From positions 2,706,001 to 2,770,000 of the forward strand of contig NZ_CP047135.1 of assembly GCF_009832905.1 (NCBI RefSeq): a DNA stretch of 64,000 nt. The letters are read 5' to 3'. The notes beneath the pieces were generated by a model. The model did no database searches. It saw only the letters and a program-made list of their open reading frames with translations, and was not told the DNA's origin. Shown piece by piece: positions 24,863-33,175 of the stretch. Both the position numbers and the translations under genes were made by a program. How positions within the stretch are numbered: the stretch's first letter is position 1; every line of letters begins with the position of its first letter. The DNA is from Stenotrophomonas sp. 364. GTDB taxonomy: Bacteria > Pseudomonadota > Gammaproteobacteria > Xanthomonadales > Xanthomonadaceae.

Positions 24863-25675
24863 TCAGCGTGTTCGCCGCCACTGCAACGGGCTGATCCCCA
24901 TTTCCACCCGGAACATGTAGTTGAACGCGGACGCCGATGCATAGCCCAGCTCGTGCGCGATCAGGGTGGGCGAACGCCCCTGCGCCAGCCATTCGATCGC
25001 ACGCAGCAGGCGCAGCCGCGTACGCCACGCGCGCAGGGTCATGCCGGTCTCGCGCTCGAAGTGCCGCGCCAGCGTACGCGTCGATGCACCCAGCCGGGTG
25101 GCCCAGTACGCCATGTCGCGCTCGTCGCCGGGGTGATCGTGCAGGGTCTGGCACCAGCGCTGCAGGCGTGCATCCTGCGGCCACGGCAGGTGCAGCGTGT
25201 GGCGCGGCTGGCGGCGCAACTGGGTGCTGATCAGGCGGCACAGCGTGAGGTAGTAGTCCGGATCGTGGTCGGCCGTGGTGCGGTCCAGTTCCACGATCAG
25301 TTCGCGCAGCAATGCCGACACCTCCAGCACCACGCAATGGTCGGGCATGCCCAGCGCCGCGTCGTCGGCCACGTAGAGGTTGCGGAAGGCCGCCGCGCCG
25401 AGTGCGCCGGTGTGGTGCAGCGTGGCGGTGGGCACCCACAGCGCCTGCTGCGGGGTGATCACATGCCGCGCGTGCGCAGCACTGACCTGCAACACACCCT
25501 CGGTGGCGAACACCAGCTGGTTCCAGGGATGTGCGTGCGGTGGGAAACGCTCACCGGCGGCCAGCTGCTGGCTGCGCGCCACCACCGGCCACGGCAGCCG
25601 CCGCAGCGCCGGCACCGGCACTTCGCGCCACGGCGCCACCCGCGTGGGGGCCCGGGATTGTCGCTTGGTCGACAT
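24863..25675 (-). CDS. AraC-family transcription regulator
   Basis: The 270-residue protein has an N-terminal cupin sensor (HAHPWNQLVFATEGVLQVSA, VPTATLHHTGALG) and a C-terminal double HTH, with YWATRLGASTRTLARHFERE in the first and LIAHELGYASASAFNYMFRV in the second. It is divergent from the MFS exporter gene, with 73 bases between the starts, so it is likely to control that gene. The arrangement matches AraC/YbfB-type exporter pairs. Inducer unknown. Confidence 0.92.
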   Translation of the reverse strand: MSTKRQSRAPTRVAPWREVPVPALRRLPWPVVARSQQLAAGERFPPHAHPWNQLVFATEGVLQVSAAHARHVITPQQALWVPTATLHHTGALGAAAFRNLYVADDAALGMPDHCVVLEVSALLRELIVELDRTTADHDPDYYLTLCRLISTQLRRQPRHTLHLPWPQDARLQRWCQTLHDHPGDERDMAYWATRLGASTRTLARHFERETGMTLRAWRTRLRLLRAIEWLAQGRSPTLIAHELGYASASAFNYMFRVEMGISPLQWRRTR

Positions 25676-25748
25676 GATGGGTCATTCTATCGAAAGACAG
25701 TCAGCGCCCGTGCACGGAGGATGGGCCAACCCCCTTTTGCCTGCCGCC

Positions 25749-26924
25749 ATGACTGTCCCCGCCCCTGCTGCGCCCGCACGTCGTCCCTGGCAGGTCATCG
25801 GTGCCGGCATCTGCGCGCTGGTGCTTACCGTCGGTCTGGCCCGTTTCGCCTACACCCCGCTGCTGCCGCTGATGCGGGTGGACGCCGGATTGAGCGCCGC
25901 ACAGGGCGGCTGGCTGGCCACGTTCAACTACCTGGGCTACCTGCTGGGCACGCTGCTGGTGGCGCGGGTGGGCGACATGCGGCGGAAGTTCCACTTCTAC
26001 CGGGTGGGCCTGGTGCTGGCCGTGCTGGCCACCGGGCTGATGGGGCTCACCACTACGCCCTGGCTTTGGAGCCTGCTGCGCTTCGTCGCGGGCCTGTCCA
26101 GCACGGCCGGGCTGCTGCTGGCCTCGGGCCTGGTGCTGAACTGGTTGCTGGCACAGGGCCTGCGCCCGCGGCTGGGCCTGCATTTTGCCGGTCTGGGGCT
26201 GGGCATCGCGGTGTCCGGGCTGGCCACCGCCGCGCTGGCCGGGCATGCCAGTTCCAGCGGCCAATGGATCTGGCTGGCCGCCTTGGGGTTGCTGTTCCTG
26301 GTGCCGGCCTGGGCGTGGATGCCTGCGCCGGCGGCGGCATCTGCCCAGACCACGGGCACCGCGCCCACCCCGCCCGCCCGGCGCTGGCGCCACCTGCTGG
26401 TCGCCGCCTACTTCTGCGCCGGCTTCGGCTTCGTGGTAAGCGCCACCTTCATCGTGGCCATCCTGGAACAGACCGCCGTGTTTGACGGCCATGGCAGCGC
26501 GGTCTGGGTGCTGGTCGGCCTGGCCGCCGTGCCCTCCACGTTCGTCTGGGACAGGCTGGCGGCGCGGCTGGGGCTGATCCGCGCGCTGATGCTGGCCTTC
26601 GCGCTGCAGGCCGCCTCCTTCGTGCTGCCACTACTGGATGACGGGCTGCTGGCCGGGCTGGGCAGCGCCGTGCTGTTCGGCATTACCTTTGCCGGCATCG
26701 TCAGCCTCACCCTTACCGTGGTCGGCCGCCATTACCCACGCAACCCCGCCAAGGCGATGGCCAACCTGACCCTGAGCTACGGCGTGGCGCAGATCCTGGC
26801 CCCGGCGCTGGCCGGCACCCTCGCCCGCGACACTGGCTCCTACCAGGCCTCTCTGCTGCTGGCCGCGGTGATCATGGCCATCGGCATCGTGCTGCTGTGG
26901 TGCATGCCCGACGACACGCACTGA
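25749..26924 (+). CDS. MFS transporter, YbfB/YjiJ family
   Basis: The 391-residue protein has about 12 transmembrane helices. It starts at MTVPAPAAPARRPWQVIGAG and shows the YbfB signature LARFAYTPLLPLMRVDAGLS, the helix-2 segment GGWLATFNYLGYLLGTLLV followed by the loop RVGDMRRKFHF, and a C-terminal GIVSLTLTVVGRHYP. It should be a proton-driven exporter in the inner membrane. It is divergent from, and probably regulated by, the AraC protein. Substrate unknown. Confidence 0.9.
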   Translation: MTVPAPAAPARRPWQVIGAGICALVLTVGLARFAYTPLLPLMRVDAGLSAAQGGWLATFNYLGYLLGTLLVARVGDMRRKFHFYRVGLVLAVLATGLMGLTTTPWLWSLLRFVAGLSSTAGLLLASGLVLNWLLAQGLRPRLGLHFAGLGLGIAVSGLATAALAGHASSSGQWIWLAALGLLFLVPAWAWMPAPAAASAQTTGTAPTPPARRWRHLLVAAYFCAGFGFVVSATFIVAILEQTAVFDGHGSAVWVLVGLAAVPSTFVWDRLAARLGLIRALMLAFALQAASFVLPLLDDGLLAGLGSAVLFGITFAGIVSLTLTVVGRHYPRNPAKAMANLTLSYGVAQILAPALAGTLARDTGSYQASLLLAAVIMAIGIVLLWCMPDDTH

Positions 26925-27124
26925 CGGCGCGCAGCGCGCGAGGTGCGGACTGAACCGATGTTCATGCGCACGGCAGACGCGCACGGGCACGCCAGATCAA
27001 GCACTTGCAGGCCTTTGCGCGAGGCCTGGCAACAAATGTGAAATTTTTTTCGCGAAACGCTTGCCGAACCCTGCATACCTCCGTATTATTCGCGTCCTCG
27101 CCAGCGGCAACGCAGCGATGAAGT

Positions 27125-27200
27125 GGCCGAGTAGCTCAGTTGGTAGAGCAGGGGATTGAAAATCCCCGTGTCGGCGGTTCGATTCCGTCCTCGGCCACCA
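27125..27200 (+). tRNA. tRNA-Phe (anticodon GAA)
   Basis: The 76-nt cloverleaf has acceptor ggccgag/ctcggcc, D arm gctc/gagc, anticodon stem gggga/tcccc with loop TTGAAAA, T arm, and encoded CCA. It is followed by the plus-strand hypothetical gene, with no prophage attached. Confidence 0.95.
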
Positions 27201-27290
27201 TGATTCAAGAAGAGCTCGCAGAAATGCGGGCTCTTTTTCTTTGTGCGGTTGTACGGAATCTGCACGGATCCCTTTCCTGCGAGGACGCAG

Positions 27291-27590
27291 ATGCACGCGC
27301 GCGACGGGATGATCGAACTGAGGACGCACCTGCACGATGCCGGCTGGACTGTAAGCAACCCGGCCGAGCTGCTCGAGATCGTCCGCAAGGAAATCGAGTG
27401 GGATCTTGTGCATGAGTGGTCGGCGAAAACGGACACGCTGGTGTTCTGGCTGCCGTCGCACCCGGGCGAGGTGAATACAGTGGCAGATCTTCACTACGTC
27501 ACCCGCGCGAGCGACGGCACGCGCCTGGACTTCAGATCGGATGACGTGCGCTGGCAGGCAGCCATGAGAGCCTTCGTCCGCAGCCTTTAG
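27291..27590 (+). CDS. Unknown small protein downstream of tRNA-Phe
   Basis: The 99-residue protein starts MHARDGMIELRTHLHDAGWT with a gagg site. Predicted as a mixed alpha/beta fold (LLEIVRKEIEWDLVHEWSAK, DTLVFWLPSHPG), with no signal peptide. Its position next to a tRNA could mean it is left from an old integration, but no phage gene is near. No family recognised. Confidence 0.6.
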   Translation: MHARDGMIELRTHLHDAGWTVSNPAELLEIVRKEIEWDLVHEWSAKTDTLVFWLPSHPGEVNTVADLHYVTRASDGTRLDFRSDDVRWQAAMRAFVRSL

Positions 27591-27709
27591 ACCGAACTGC
27601 GCGGGACTCGAACGCAACGTGTCCGAAGCAATGCCCGCAAATGACAGAAACTTCACACCTCGCTCCTGCCCTGCCCCTAAGCTCGGTCGACCGTTCCGGA
27701 GTGCCGTCG

Positions 27710-28249
27710 ATGCGCCTGCTCAGCCCGTGGCTTGCCCTGCTTCTCCTGTCTGCAGCCACCTCACTGTGGGCGGCCGAGCCCGTGCGCTCGGTGCCCGCCC
27801 TGGACATGGGCCGCTACGCCGGGCAGTGGCATGAGATTGCCCACCTGCCGGTGTCGTTCCAGAAGAAATGTGTGGGCGACATCACCGCCACCTACGCGCT
27901 GCGCGGTGACGGCCGCATCAGTGTGCACAACGCGTGCCGCATCGCCGATGGCGAGCGGATCGCGGCCGAAGGCGTGGCACGCCCGGTCGAGGGTGCGCCG
28001 GGCCAGCTGCAGGTGCGCTTCGTGCCCGACTGGCTGGCTTGGGTACCGCTGGTGTGGGCCGACTACTGGGTGATCGCGCTGGACCCGGACTACCAGTGGG
28101 CACTGGTGGGCGACCCGGCCCGCAAGTACCTGTGGATCCTGTCGCGCTCGCCGCGCATGGACGCCACGCAGTTCGACAGCATCAAGGCCAAGGCCGAAGC
28201 CATGGGCTACGACCTGGCCCCGTTGAAAGTGATGGCGCCGCTGGATTGA
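27710..28249 (+). CDS. blc: Outer-membrane-type bacterial lipocalin (Blc family)
   Basis: The 179-residue protein has a signal peptide (MRLLSPWLALLLLSAATSLW, cut near ATSLWAA). The lipocalin signatures are GRYAGQWHEIAHLP at the first strand, then AEGVARPVEG, VWADYWVIALDPDYQWALVG, and KYLWILSRSPRM with the conserved Arg. There is no lipobox Cys, so it is probably a free periplasmic form. Lipocalins carry lysophospholipid or other hydrophobic ligands. Symbol assigned by family only. Confidence 0.88.
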   Translation: MRLLSPWLALLLLSAATSLWAAEPVRSVPALDMGRYAGQWHEIAHLPVSFQKKCVGDITATYALRGDGRISVHNACRIADGERIAAEGVARPVEGAPGQLQVRFVPDWLAWVPLVWADYWVIALDPDYQWALVGDPARKYLWILSRSPRMDATQFDSIKAKAEAMGYDLAPLKVMAPLD

Positions 28250-28265
28250 GCGGCGCCGTACGTGC

Positions 28266-29738
28266 CTAGTCCTTCGCGCGCACGCGGTAGTCCAGCGGCG
28301 GTGCGGTGCGATCCAGCAGCGGCACATAGCGGAACTGCGCGCCGCGCCGTTGCGCCAATTCGTTCTTCGCTGCCGTCACGGTCTGTGGCGACTGCAACAA
28401 CGCCACCGTGGTCAGTGCCAGCACCTTCGCCGCGGTAAGCGCGCCCTTGGTGCCGATCGGCGCTCCCGAGGCCGCCACCGCCTGCCAGCTGTGTGCCGGG
28501 GTGCCGGGCACCCAGGTGGCGGTACTGAGGCCCACGGTGGGTACGTTCCAGCTCACGTCGCCCACATCGGTGGAGGCGCCACCGGCCTGATCGTCGCGGT
28601 ACGGCTCCAGCGTGGCCGCGGTGGCCAAGGCAGGACGTTGCTGCAGGGTCTGCTGCAACCGGGTGGCAAACGCGGTGTCGGCCGCGTCATACACCACGCC
28701 GCCCACCTGCTGCAGCGAGGCGTGCATGACGCGGCCCAGCGCATCGTTGGGCAGCAGCGAATACACCCCGCCGGTGGGTTCGAACACCACCTCGGTGCCG
28801 GTGCCCATCGCCGCACCGCGTGCGGCCAGCTGCAGGCGCGCGATCACATCGCGCACCACCACCGGGTCGACGTGGCGGACGTAGTAATACGCTTCGGCGG
28901 CATCGGGCACCACGTTCGGCGCGGCGCCGCCGTTGCTGATCACGTAATGGATGCGGGTGCCGTCGGGCACGTGCTCGCGCATCATGTTGGCCATGTGGTT
29001 GAGCGCTTCCACGCCATCCAGCGCCGAGCGCCCGCGATCCGGTGCGAGCGCGGCGTGCGCGGCGACGCCCTGGAAGCGGAATTTGCCGCTGATGTTGGCC
29101 AGGCTGGTGCCCTGCGCGGCGGAGTTGGCCGCAGCCGGGTGCCAATGCAGCGCCACGTCGACGTCATTGAACAGGCCGGCGCGGGTCATGTAGACCTTGC
29201 CGCTGCCGCCCTCCTCGGCCGGCGTGCCATACACGCGCACTTCGCCGTCGTGGCCACTCGCCGCGAGCCACTGCGCCACGGCCTGCGCGGCGCCCACCAC
29301 CGCGGCACCGAACAGGTTGTGACCACAGGCCTGGCCGGCGTCCTGGCCGGCAATGGGGCTGCGCGTGGGCAACGCCGCCTGCGACATGCCGGGCAAGGCA
29401 TCCATCTCGGCCAGCAGCGCGATCACCGGTCCGTTGCCGCGCTTGCCGTAGCGGGCCACGAACGCGGTGGGCATGCCTGCAACACCAGCCTCGATGCGGA
29501 AACCGGCCTTGCGCAGCTCGTCCTGCAGCAGTGCCGATGACCGGGTTTCCAGATAGCCCAGTTCCGGGTGTGCCCACAGCTGCTGGCCCACCTCGGCCTG
29601 CCGCGCGGCGTAGGCATCCACCGCCGCCAGCACGTCATGGGAGGCATCGGCGGCGAGTGCAGGCCCGCCCACGATGCAGGCCAACATCGCCAGTACACCC
29701 CGCGCATGACGGCGCACCACGTCAGTAGAACCGGACAT
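28266..29738 (-). CDS. M20-type amidohydrolase, AbgB-like, exported
   Basis: The 490-residue protein starts MSGSTDVVRRHARGVLAMLA with a signal peptide (ending GPALAADA). Metal-site motifs of the M20D family are present: AEMDALPG, GQACGHNLFGAA, TPAEEGGSGK, and ALHWHPAAAN. The family hydrolyses N-acyl and folate-type amide bonds, such as p-aminobenzoyl-glutamate. It is the last gene of the TonB receptor/sigma/FecR unit and overlaps its neighbour by 17 bases. It should release a product in the periplasm from a substrate brought in by the receptor. Exact substrate open. Confidence 0.88.
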   Translation of the reverse strand: MSGSTDVVRRHARGVLAMLACIVGGPALAADASHDVLAAVDAYAARQAEVGQQLWAHPELGYLETRSSALLQDELRKAGFRIEAGVAGMPTAFVARYGKRGNGPVIALLAEMDALPGMSQAALPTRSPIAGQDAGQACGHNLFGAAVVGAAQAVAQWLAASGHDGEVRVYGTPAEEGGSGKVYMTRAGLFNDVDVALHWHPAAANSAAQGTSLANISGKFRFQGVAAHAALAPDRGRSALDGVEALNHMANMMREHVPDGTRIHYVISNGGAAPNVVPDAAEAYYYVRHVDPVVVRDVIARLQLAARGAAMGTGTEVVFEPTGGVYSLLPNDALGRVMHASLQQVGGVVYDAADTAFATRLQQTLQQRPALATAATLEPYRDDQAGGASTDVGDVSWNVPTVGLSTATWVPGTPAHSWQAVAASGAPIGTKGALTAAKVLALTTVALLQSPQTVTAAKNELAQRRGAQFRYVPLLDRTAPPLDYRVRAKD

Positions 29739-31548
29739 TGTCGATCTCGAACCAGATCTTCGTGCCGGCGGCGCCGGTACCGGTGAACACCAGCTGCTGC
29801 ACGTCATCGCCGCGCCAGGCGGGCAACGGCCCCTTGGCGCGGTAAGGCGGCTGGCCCTGCAACGCGTGGAAGGGAATCTCCACGGTCTGCCACGTGCCGC
29901 TGGCCGCTACCGGCGCGGCCCAGCGGCGGCCCTGCAGACCGCGCGCTTCCAGGCGCACGGTGGCATCGCCGCGCACATCCACGCGCACGCCTTTCCAGCG
30001 GCGCACATCGGCCGGGGCCACCGAACCGCGCGTCAGCGGCAGGATCACGCCTGCGTAGGCGTCGTCCTTGCTCGACAGCCGGGCCTGCATCGACAGCGCC
30101 TTGCCACCGCCATCGCGATCGATCACGTCGGTGACCTGCACGGTACGGTCGTTGCCACCGTCGGCATCGTCATTGCGCAGCGTGTCCAGCGCGGTGCGCT
30201 GGTCGGCGCGCTCGAAATCATCCACCAGCGCGTCGATGCGCAGCGGTGGCAGCAATGTGGCGCGATTGCCTTCGGGCAGTTGCACGCCCTTGCCCACCAC
30301 CTGCCGCCCGGCCACGTAGACCTGCCAAGTGTTGCGGATGTCGCCAATGCGTTCCCACGGCTTGCCCGTGACCAGCAGCAGGTCGGCGCGCTTGCCCACC
30401 TCGATGCTGCCACGGTCGTCCAGGGCCAGTGCCTCGGCACTGGCGCGGGTGCCGGCCACCAGGGCCTCGGTCGGGGTCAGCCCGGCCTGCACGAACAGCT
30501 CCAGCTCGCGCAGGGTGGACGTGCCGTGTGGCGTGCCGGTCATGCCGGCATCGGTCCCCAGCACAATCGGAATGCCGGCATCGTGCAGGGTTTTGACGTT
30601 GCGCAGGGCATTGGCGAAGTTCGCCTCGCGCTGGCGGTAGGCCTCGGTGCCGGCGCGGGCCTTGCCGCTGCCATCCACGCGCTCGGGCAGGTACACCGCC
30701 AGCGACGGCGAGTAACGGGTGCCGTGCTGCTTCATCAGCGCAATCAGCTCGGCGTCGGCCGGGCCGTCCTGCACGCTGTGCGCCAGTGCGTCCACCCCGG
30801 CACGCGCGGCGGTCTTGCCGCGCTTGACCATCACCGTGTGGGTGAACACGCGCAGATGCTGGCGATGCGCTTCTTCCACGAGGGCAGTCAGGGTTTCTTC
30901 GTCCATGCTGCTGTTGTCAGCTGCGTTGGAGTAACGCCAGCCGTCAGTGAACGCCTTGATGAAGTCCGGCCTGTAGGCCGCCACCTGCTTCACCGCCGCG
31001 GTGGCCGCGTCCGGCGAGTTGACCCAGCGGGTGGTGTTCTCGTCGCCCCAGTCGGCGCCGTGGCCGAGCGGCGTGCTCATGCGCGCGGCAAACTTCACGT
31101 CCGGCGCGGCGATGCGCTGCAGCCAGGCGCGGCGCGGCGCATAGGCCTCCGGTGGCTGGTGGAAGTCGCTCACGGTAGTGACGCCAGCGTCCAGATAGCG
31201 GGTGGCGATCTGCGGCAGCGTCGACGGCTCGGCGTTGGGGGTCCAGTGGGTGTGCAGGTCGAACAGACCCGGCAGCAGTGCCTGGCCCTTGGCATCCACC
31301 TGGCGGGTATGCGCCGGCGCCTTGAGACCAGTGCCGATGGCGGCGATGCGCCCGTCCTGCACCAGGACACTGGCCGCATAGGGCGCACGCCCGGTGGCAT
31401 CGAAGACCAGGGCGTTGCGGATCAGCACGTCGTTGTCGGCGGCACTGGCAACCACGCAGGCCTGGCCACTGGCCAGCAACAGGGCAGTCAGCAGCGCCAG
31501 CGGGCGCGCACGCGAAACAGTGACAGTCATTCGGGCATCCCGGTTCAT
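29722..31548 (-). CDS. Exported metal-dependent amidohydrolase with C-terminal carbohydrate-binding-like domain
   Basis: The 608-residue protein starts by ATGA overlap with the fecR-like stop. A signal peptide lies at about 8-38. The amidohydrolase (imidazolonepropionase-like) barrel is shown by GLFDLHTHWTPN, a lysine in RPDFIKAFTDGW, FTHTVMV, DALAHSV and VLGTDAGMTGTPH (metal-binding D). Residues about 430-608 form a beta-sandwich typical of CIA30/discoidin-like modules. The fusion is unusual and may bind a polymer or membrane. Coupling to M20 suggests two-step degradation of one compound. Confidence 0.85.
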   Translation of the reverse strand: MNRDARMTVTVSRARPLALLTALLLASGQACVVASAADNDVLIRNALVFDATGRAPYAASVLVQDGRIAAIGTGLKAPAHTRQVDAKGQALLPGLFDLHTHWTPNAEPSTLPQIATRYLDAGVTTVSDFHQPPEAYAPRRAWLQRIAAPDVKFAARMSTPLGHGADWGDENTTRWVNSPDAATAAVKQVAAYRPDFIKAFTDGWRYSNAADNSSMDEETLTALVEEAHRQHLRVFTHTVMVKRGKTAARAGVDALAHSVQDGPADAELIALMKQHGTRYSPSLAVYLPERVDGSGKARAGTEAYRQREANFANALRNVKTLHDAGIPIVLGTDAGMTGTPHGTSTLRELELFVQAGLTPTEALVAGTRASAEALALDDRGSIEVGKRADLLLVTGKPWERIGDIRNTWQVYVAGRQVVGKGVQLPEGNRATLLPPLRIDALVDDFERADQRTALDTLRNDDADGGNDRTVQVTDVIDRDGGGKALSMQARLSSKDDAYAGVILPLTRGSVAPADVRRWKGVRVDVRGDATVRLEARGLQGRRWAAPVAASGTWQTVEIPFHALQGQPPYRAKGPLPAWRGDDVQQLVFTGTGAAGTKIWFEIDNVRFY

Positions 31549-32546
31549 TGCAGTGAGCGCGGCGCGCTGTGGAAGGCGTTGTGCGGCGTGCGCAGCCAGA
31601 CGTCGTTGCCCTGCTGGTCCACCTCCAGGCCGAGGCTCAGCGCGACGCTGCGCGCGAAGCCGAGCGGATCATTGGCCGAGTACAGCCCGACAATGCGACG
31701 GCTGCCTACCAGCGGGTCGTCGATCATGATGCGCACATCGCTGTAGCGCAGGAACTGTGCGGCGGCCACCGACAGCGTGTCGCCGTTGAATGACAGCATG
31801 CCCTCGCGCCACGCCAGCTGCTGGTCGAGGTCATCGTGGCCAACGGTTTCGATGCGGATGCCGTGGCTGCGGTTGGCCAGGGCGCGGTGGTTGGCCAGCA
31901 GCCTTGTCGGGGCGACCGCGCCGCTGGCCGTGGCGACATCGACGATGCCCTCGCGCACCAGCACTTCCACCCCGTGCGTGCGTTGTTCGTTGAGGCTCAC
32001 CGAGAAACTGGTGCCCACTGCGGTCACCGCGGTGTCGCGCGCGGTCACCACGAAGGGGCGGGCCCGGTTCTTGGCCACGTCGAACAATGCCTCGCCGCGC
32101 AGCAAGGTGATCTCGCGGCGCGCGTCGGTGTAGTGCACGCGCACCGCCGCGCCCGAATCCAGGGTCACCGCCGATCCATCGGCAAGCGGTACGCGCAGGA
32201 TCTCGCCCTTGTGGGTGACGTGGTAGTCCCCTGCATCGCTGTGTTCGTGCACGCCCAGGGCGAGCAGGCACAGCGTGGCTGCCAGTCCCATGGCCCATTG
32301 CAGCCGCGGCCGTGGGCCCTGCACGCGGGTGTGTGGCACGCGGTCGGCACTGCCCAGCGCGCGCGCACGCCCGGTGCGCGCGTACACCGCGTGGGCGCGT
32401 GCGTAGGCGCCGAAATGGCGGCGGTCGGCCGCCAGCCAGCGGTCACGCTCGGCCACCTCGTCCGGCGCCAGCGCGCCGCGGTCCTCGCGCGCCACCCACT
32501 GCGCGGCCTGGTCGTCGATCGGGTTGGTGTCAACGGTGCCGTGCAT
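31545..32546 (-). CDS. FecR-family anti-sigma/sensor protein
   Basis: The 333-residue protein starts at MHGTVDTNPIDDQAAQWVAR. Its cytoplasmic N-terminal DUF4880-type segment (RWLAADRRHFGAYARAHAVY) binds the sigma factor. One transmembrane helix lies at about 86-104, followed by the periplasmic FecR domain (GEILRVPLADGSAVTLDSGA, LLRGEALFDVAKNRARPFVV, VGTSFSV). It receives the signal from the STN domain of the TonB receptor. It overlaps the sigma-factor gene by 17 bases and the next gene by 4. Confidence 0.93.
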   Translation of the reverse strand: MHGTVDTNPIDDQAAQWVAREDRGALAPDEVAERDRWLAADRRHFGAYARAHAVYARTGRARALGSADRVPHTRVQGPRPRLQWAMGLAATLCLLALGVHEHSDAGDYHVTHKGEILRVPLADGSAVTLDSGAAVRVHYTDARREITLLRGEALFDVAKNRARPFVVTARDTAVTAVGTSFSVSLNEQRTHGVEVLVREGIVDVATASGAVAPTRLLANHRALANRSHGIRIETVGHDDLDQQLAWREGMLSFNGDTLSVAAAQFLRYSDVRIMIDDPLVGSRRIVGLYSANDPLGFARSVALSLGLEVDQQGNDVWLRTPHNAFHSAPRSLQ

Positions 32547-33114
32547 GAACTGCCCCCGTACTGTCCGGTTTCCCTGTGGACCCTGCATCACCCGCATCCT
32601 GTTTCATCGATTCCATCAACAACCGAATACCCTTGCACACGTGCTTTTCCACCGTGTTTTCGCTGATCTGCATGCGCTCGGCGATCTCGCGCTGCGAGAA
32701 CCCCTCGACCCGTCGCAGGATGAAGGCCTGGCGGCATTTGTCCGGCAACTGCGCGATCAGCGCGGTGACTTTGTTGAGTTCCTGGCGCGAAGACGCCAGC
32801 CGTTCCGGTGAGGCGTCCTCACCGGTGATCGGCAGCCGGTCGAATTCGGCCACCATTTCAATCGATACCACCTGGGCGCGGCGCAACTGCTGCAGCACCA
32901 CCGATTGCGCCACCTGGTAGACGTAGGCGCGCGGTTGCCGCACGTGCGATACGTCGGCCATCGCCGCCAGGATCGCGTAGGTTTCCTGCACCACATCGTC
33001 CACGTCCTGCGCCTGCGCCATGCGCCGCCGCAGCCAGTCGCGCAGGCCCCGCTCGCACGGCAGGACATGCTCGGCCAACCACAACGCACGCTCTGCTGCC
33101 ACTGTTGCGCCCAT
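32530..33114 (-). CDS. ECF sigma factor, FecI-like
   Basis: The 194-residue protein starts at MGATVAAERALWLAEHVLP with aggag 6 bases upstream. Region 2 (AQAQDVDDVVQETYAILAAM) and region 4 (LPDKCRQAFILRRVEGFSQREIAE) are separated by a short linker. The C-terminal tail is Asp/Ser-rich. It should direct transcription of its own operon when the FecR protein is activated by the receptor. It lies between the receptor and fecR genes. Confidence 0.92.
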   Translation of the reverse strand: MGATVAAERALWLAEHVLPCERGLRDWLRRRMAQAQDVDDVVQETYAILAAMADVSHVRQPRAYVYQVAQSVVLQQLRRAQVVSIEMVAEFDRLPITGEDASPERLASSRQELNKVTALIAQLPDKCRQAFILRRVEGFSQREIAERMQISENTVEKHVCKGIRLLMESMKQDAGDAGSTGKPDSTGAVHARHR

Positions 33115-33175
33115 TTGAACTCCTGCTGCGCTGCCCGGCAGTGGCCGGGCAGCGATGTAAGGAACCACCTGCGGA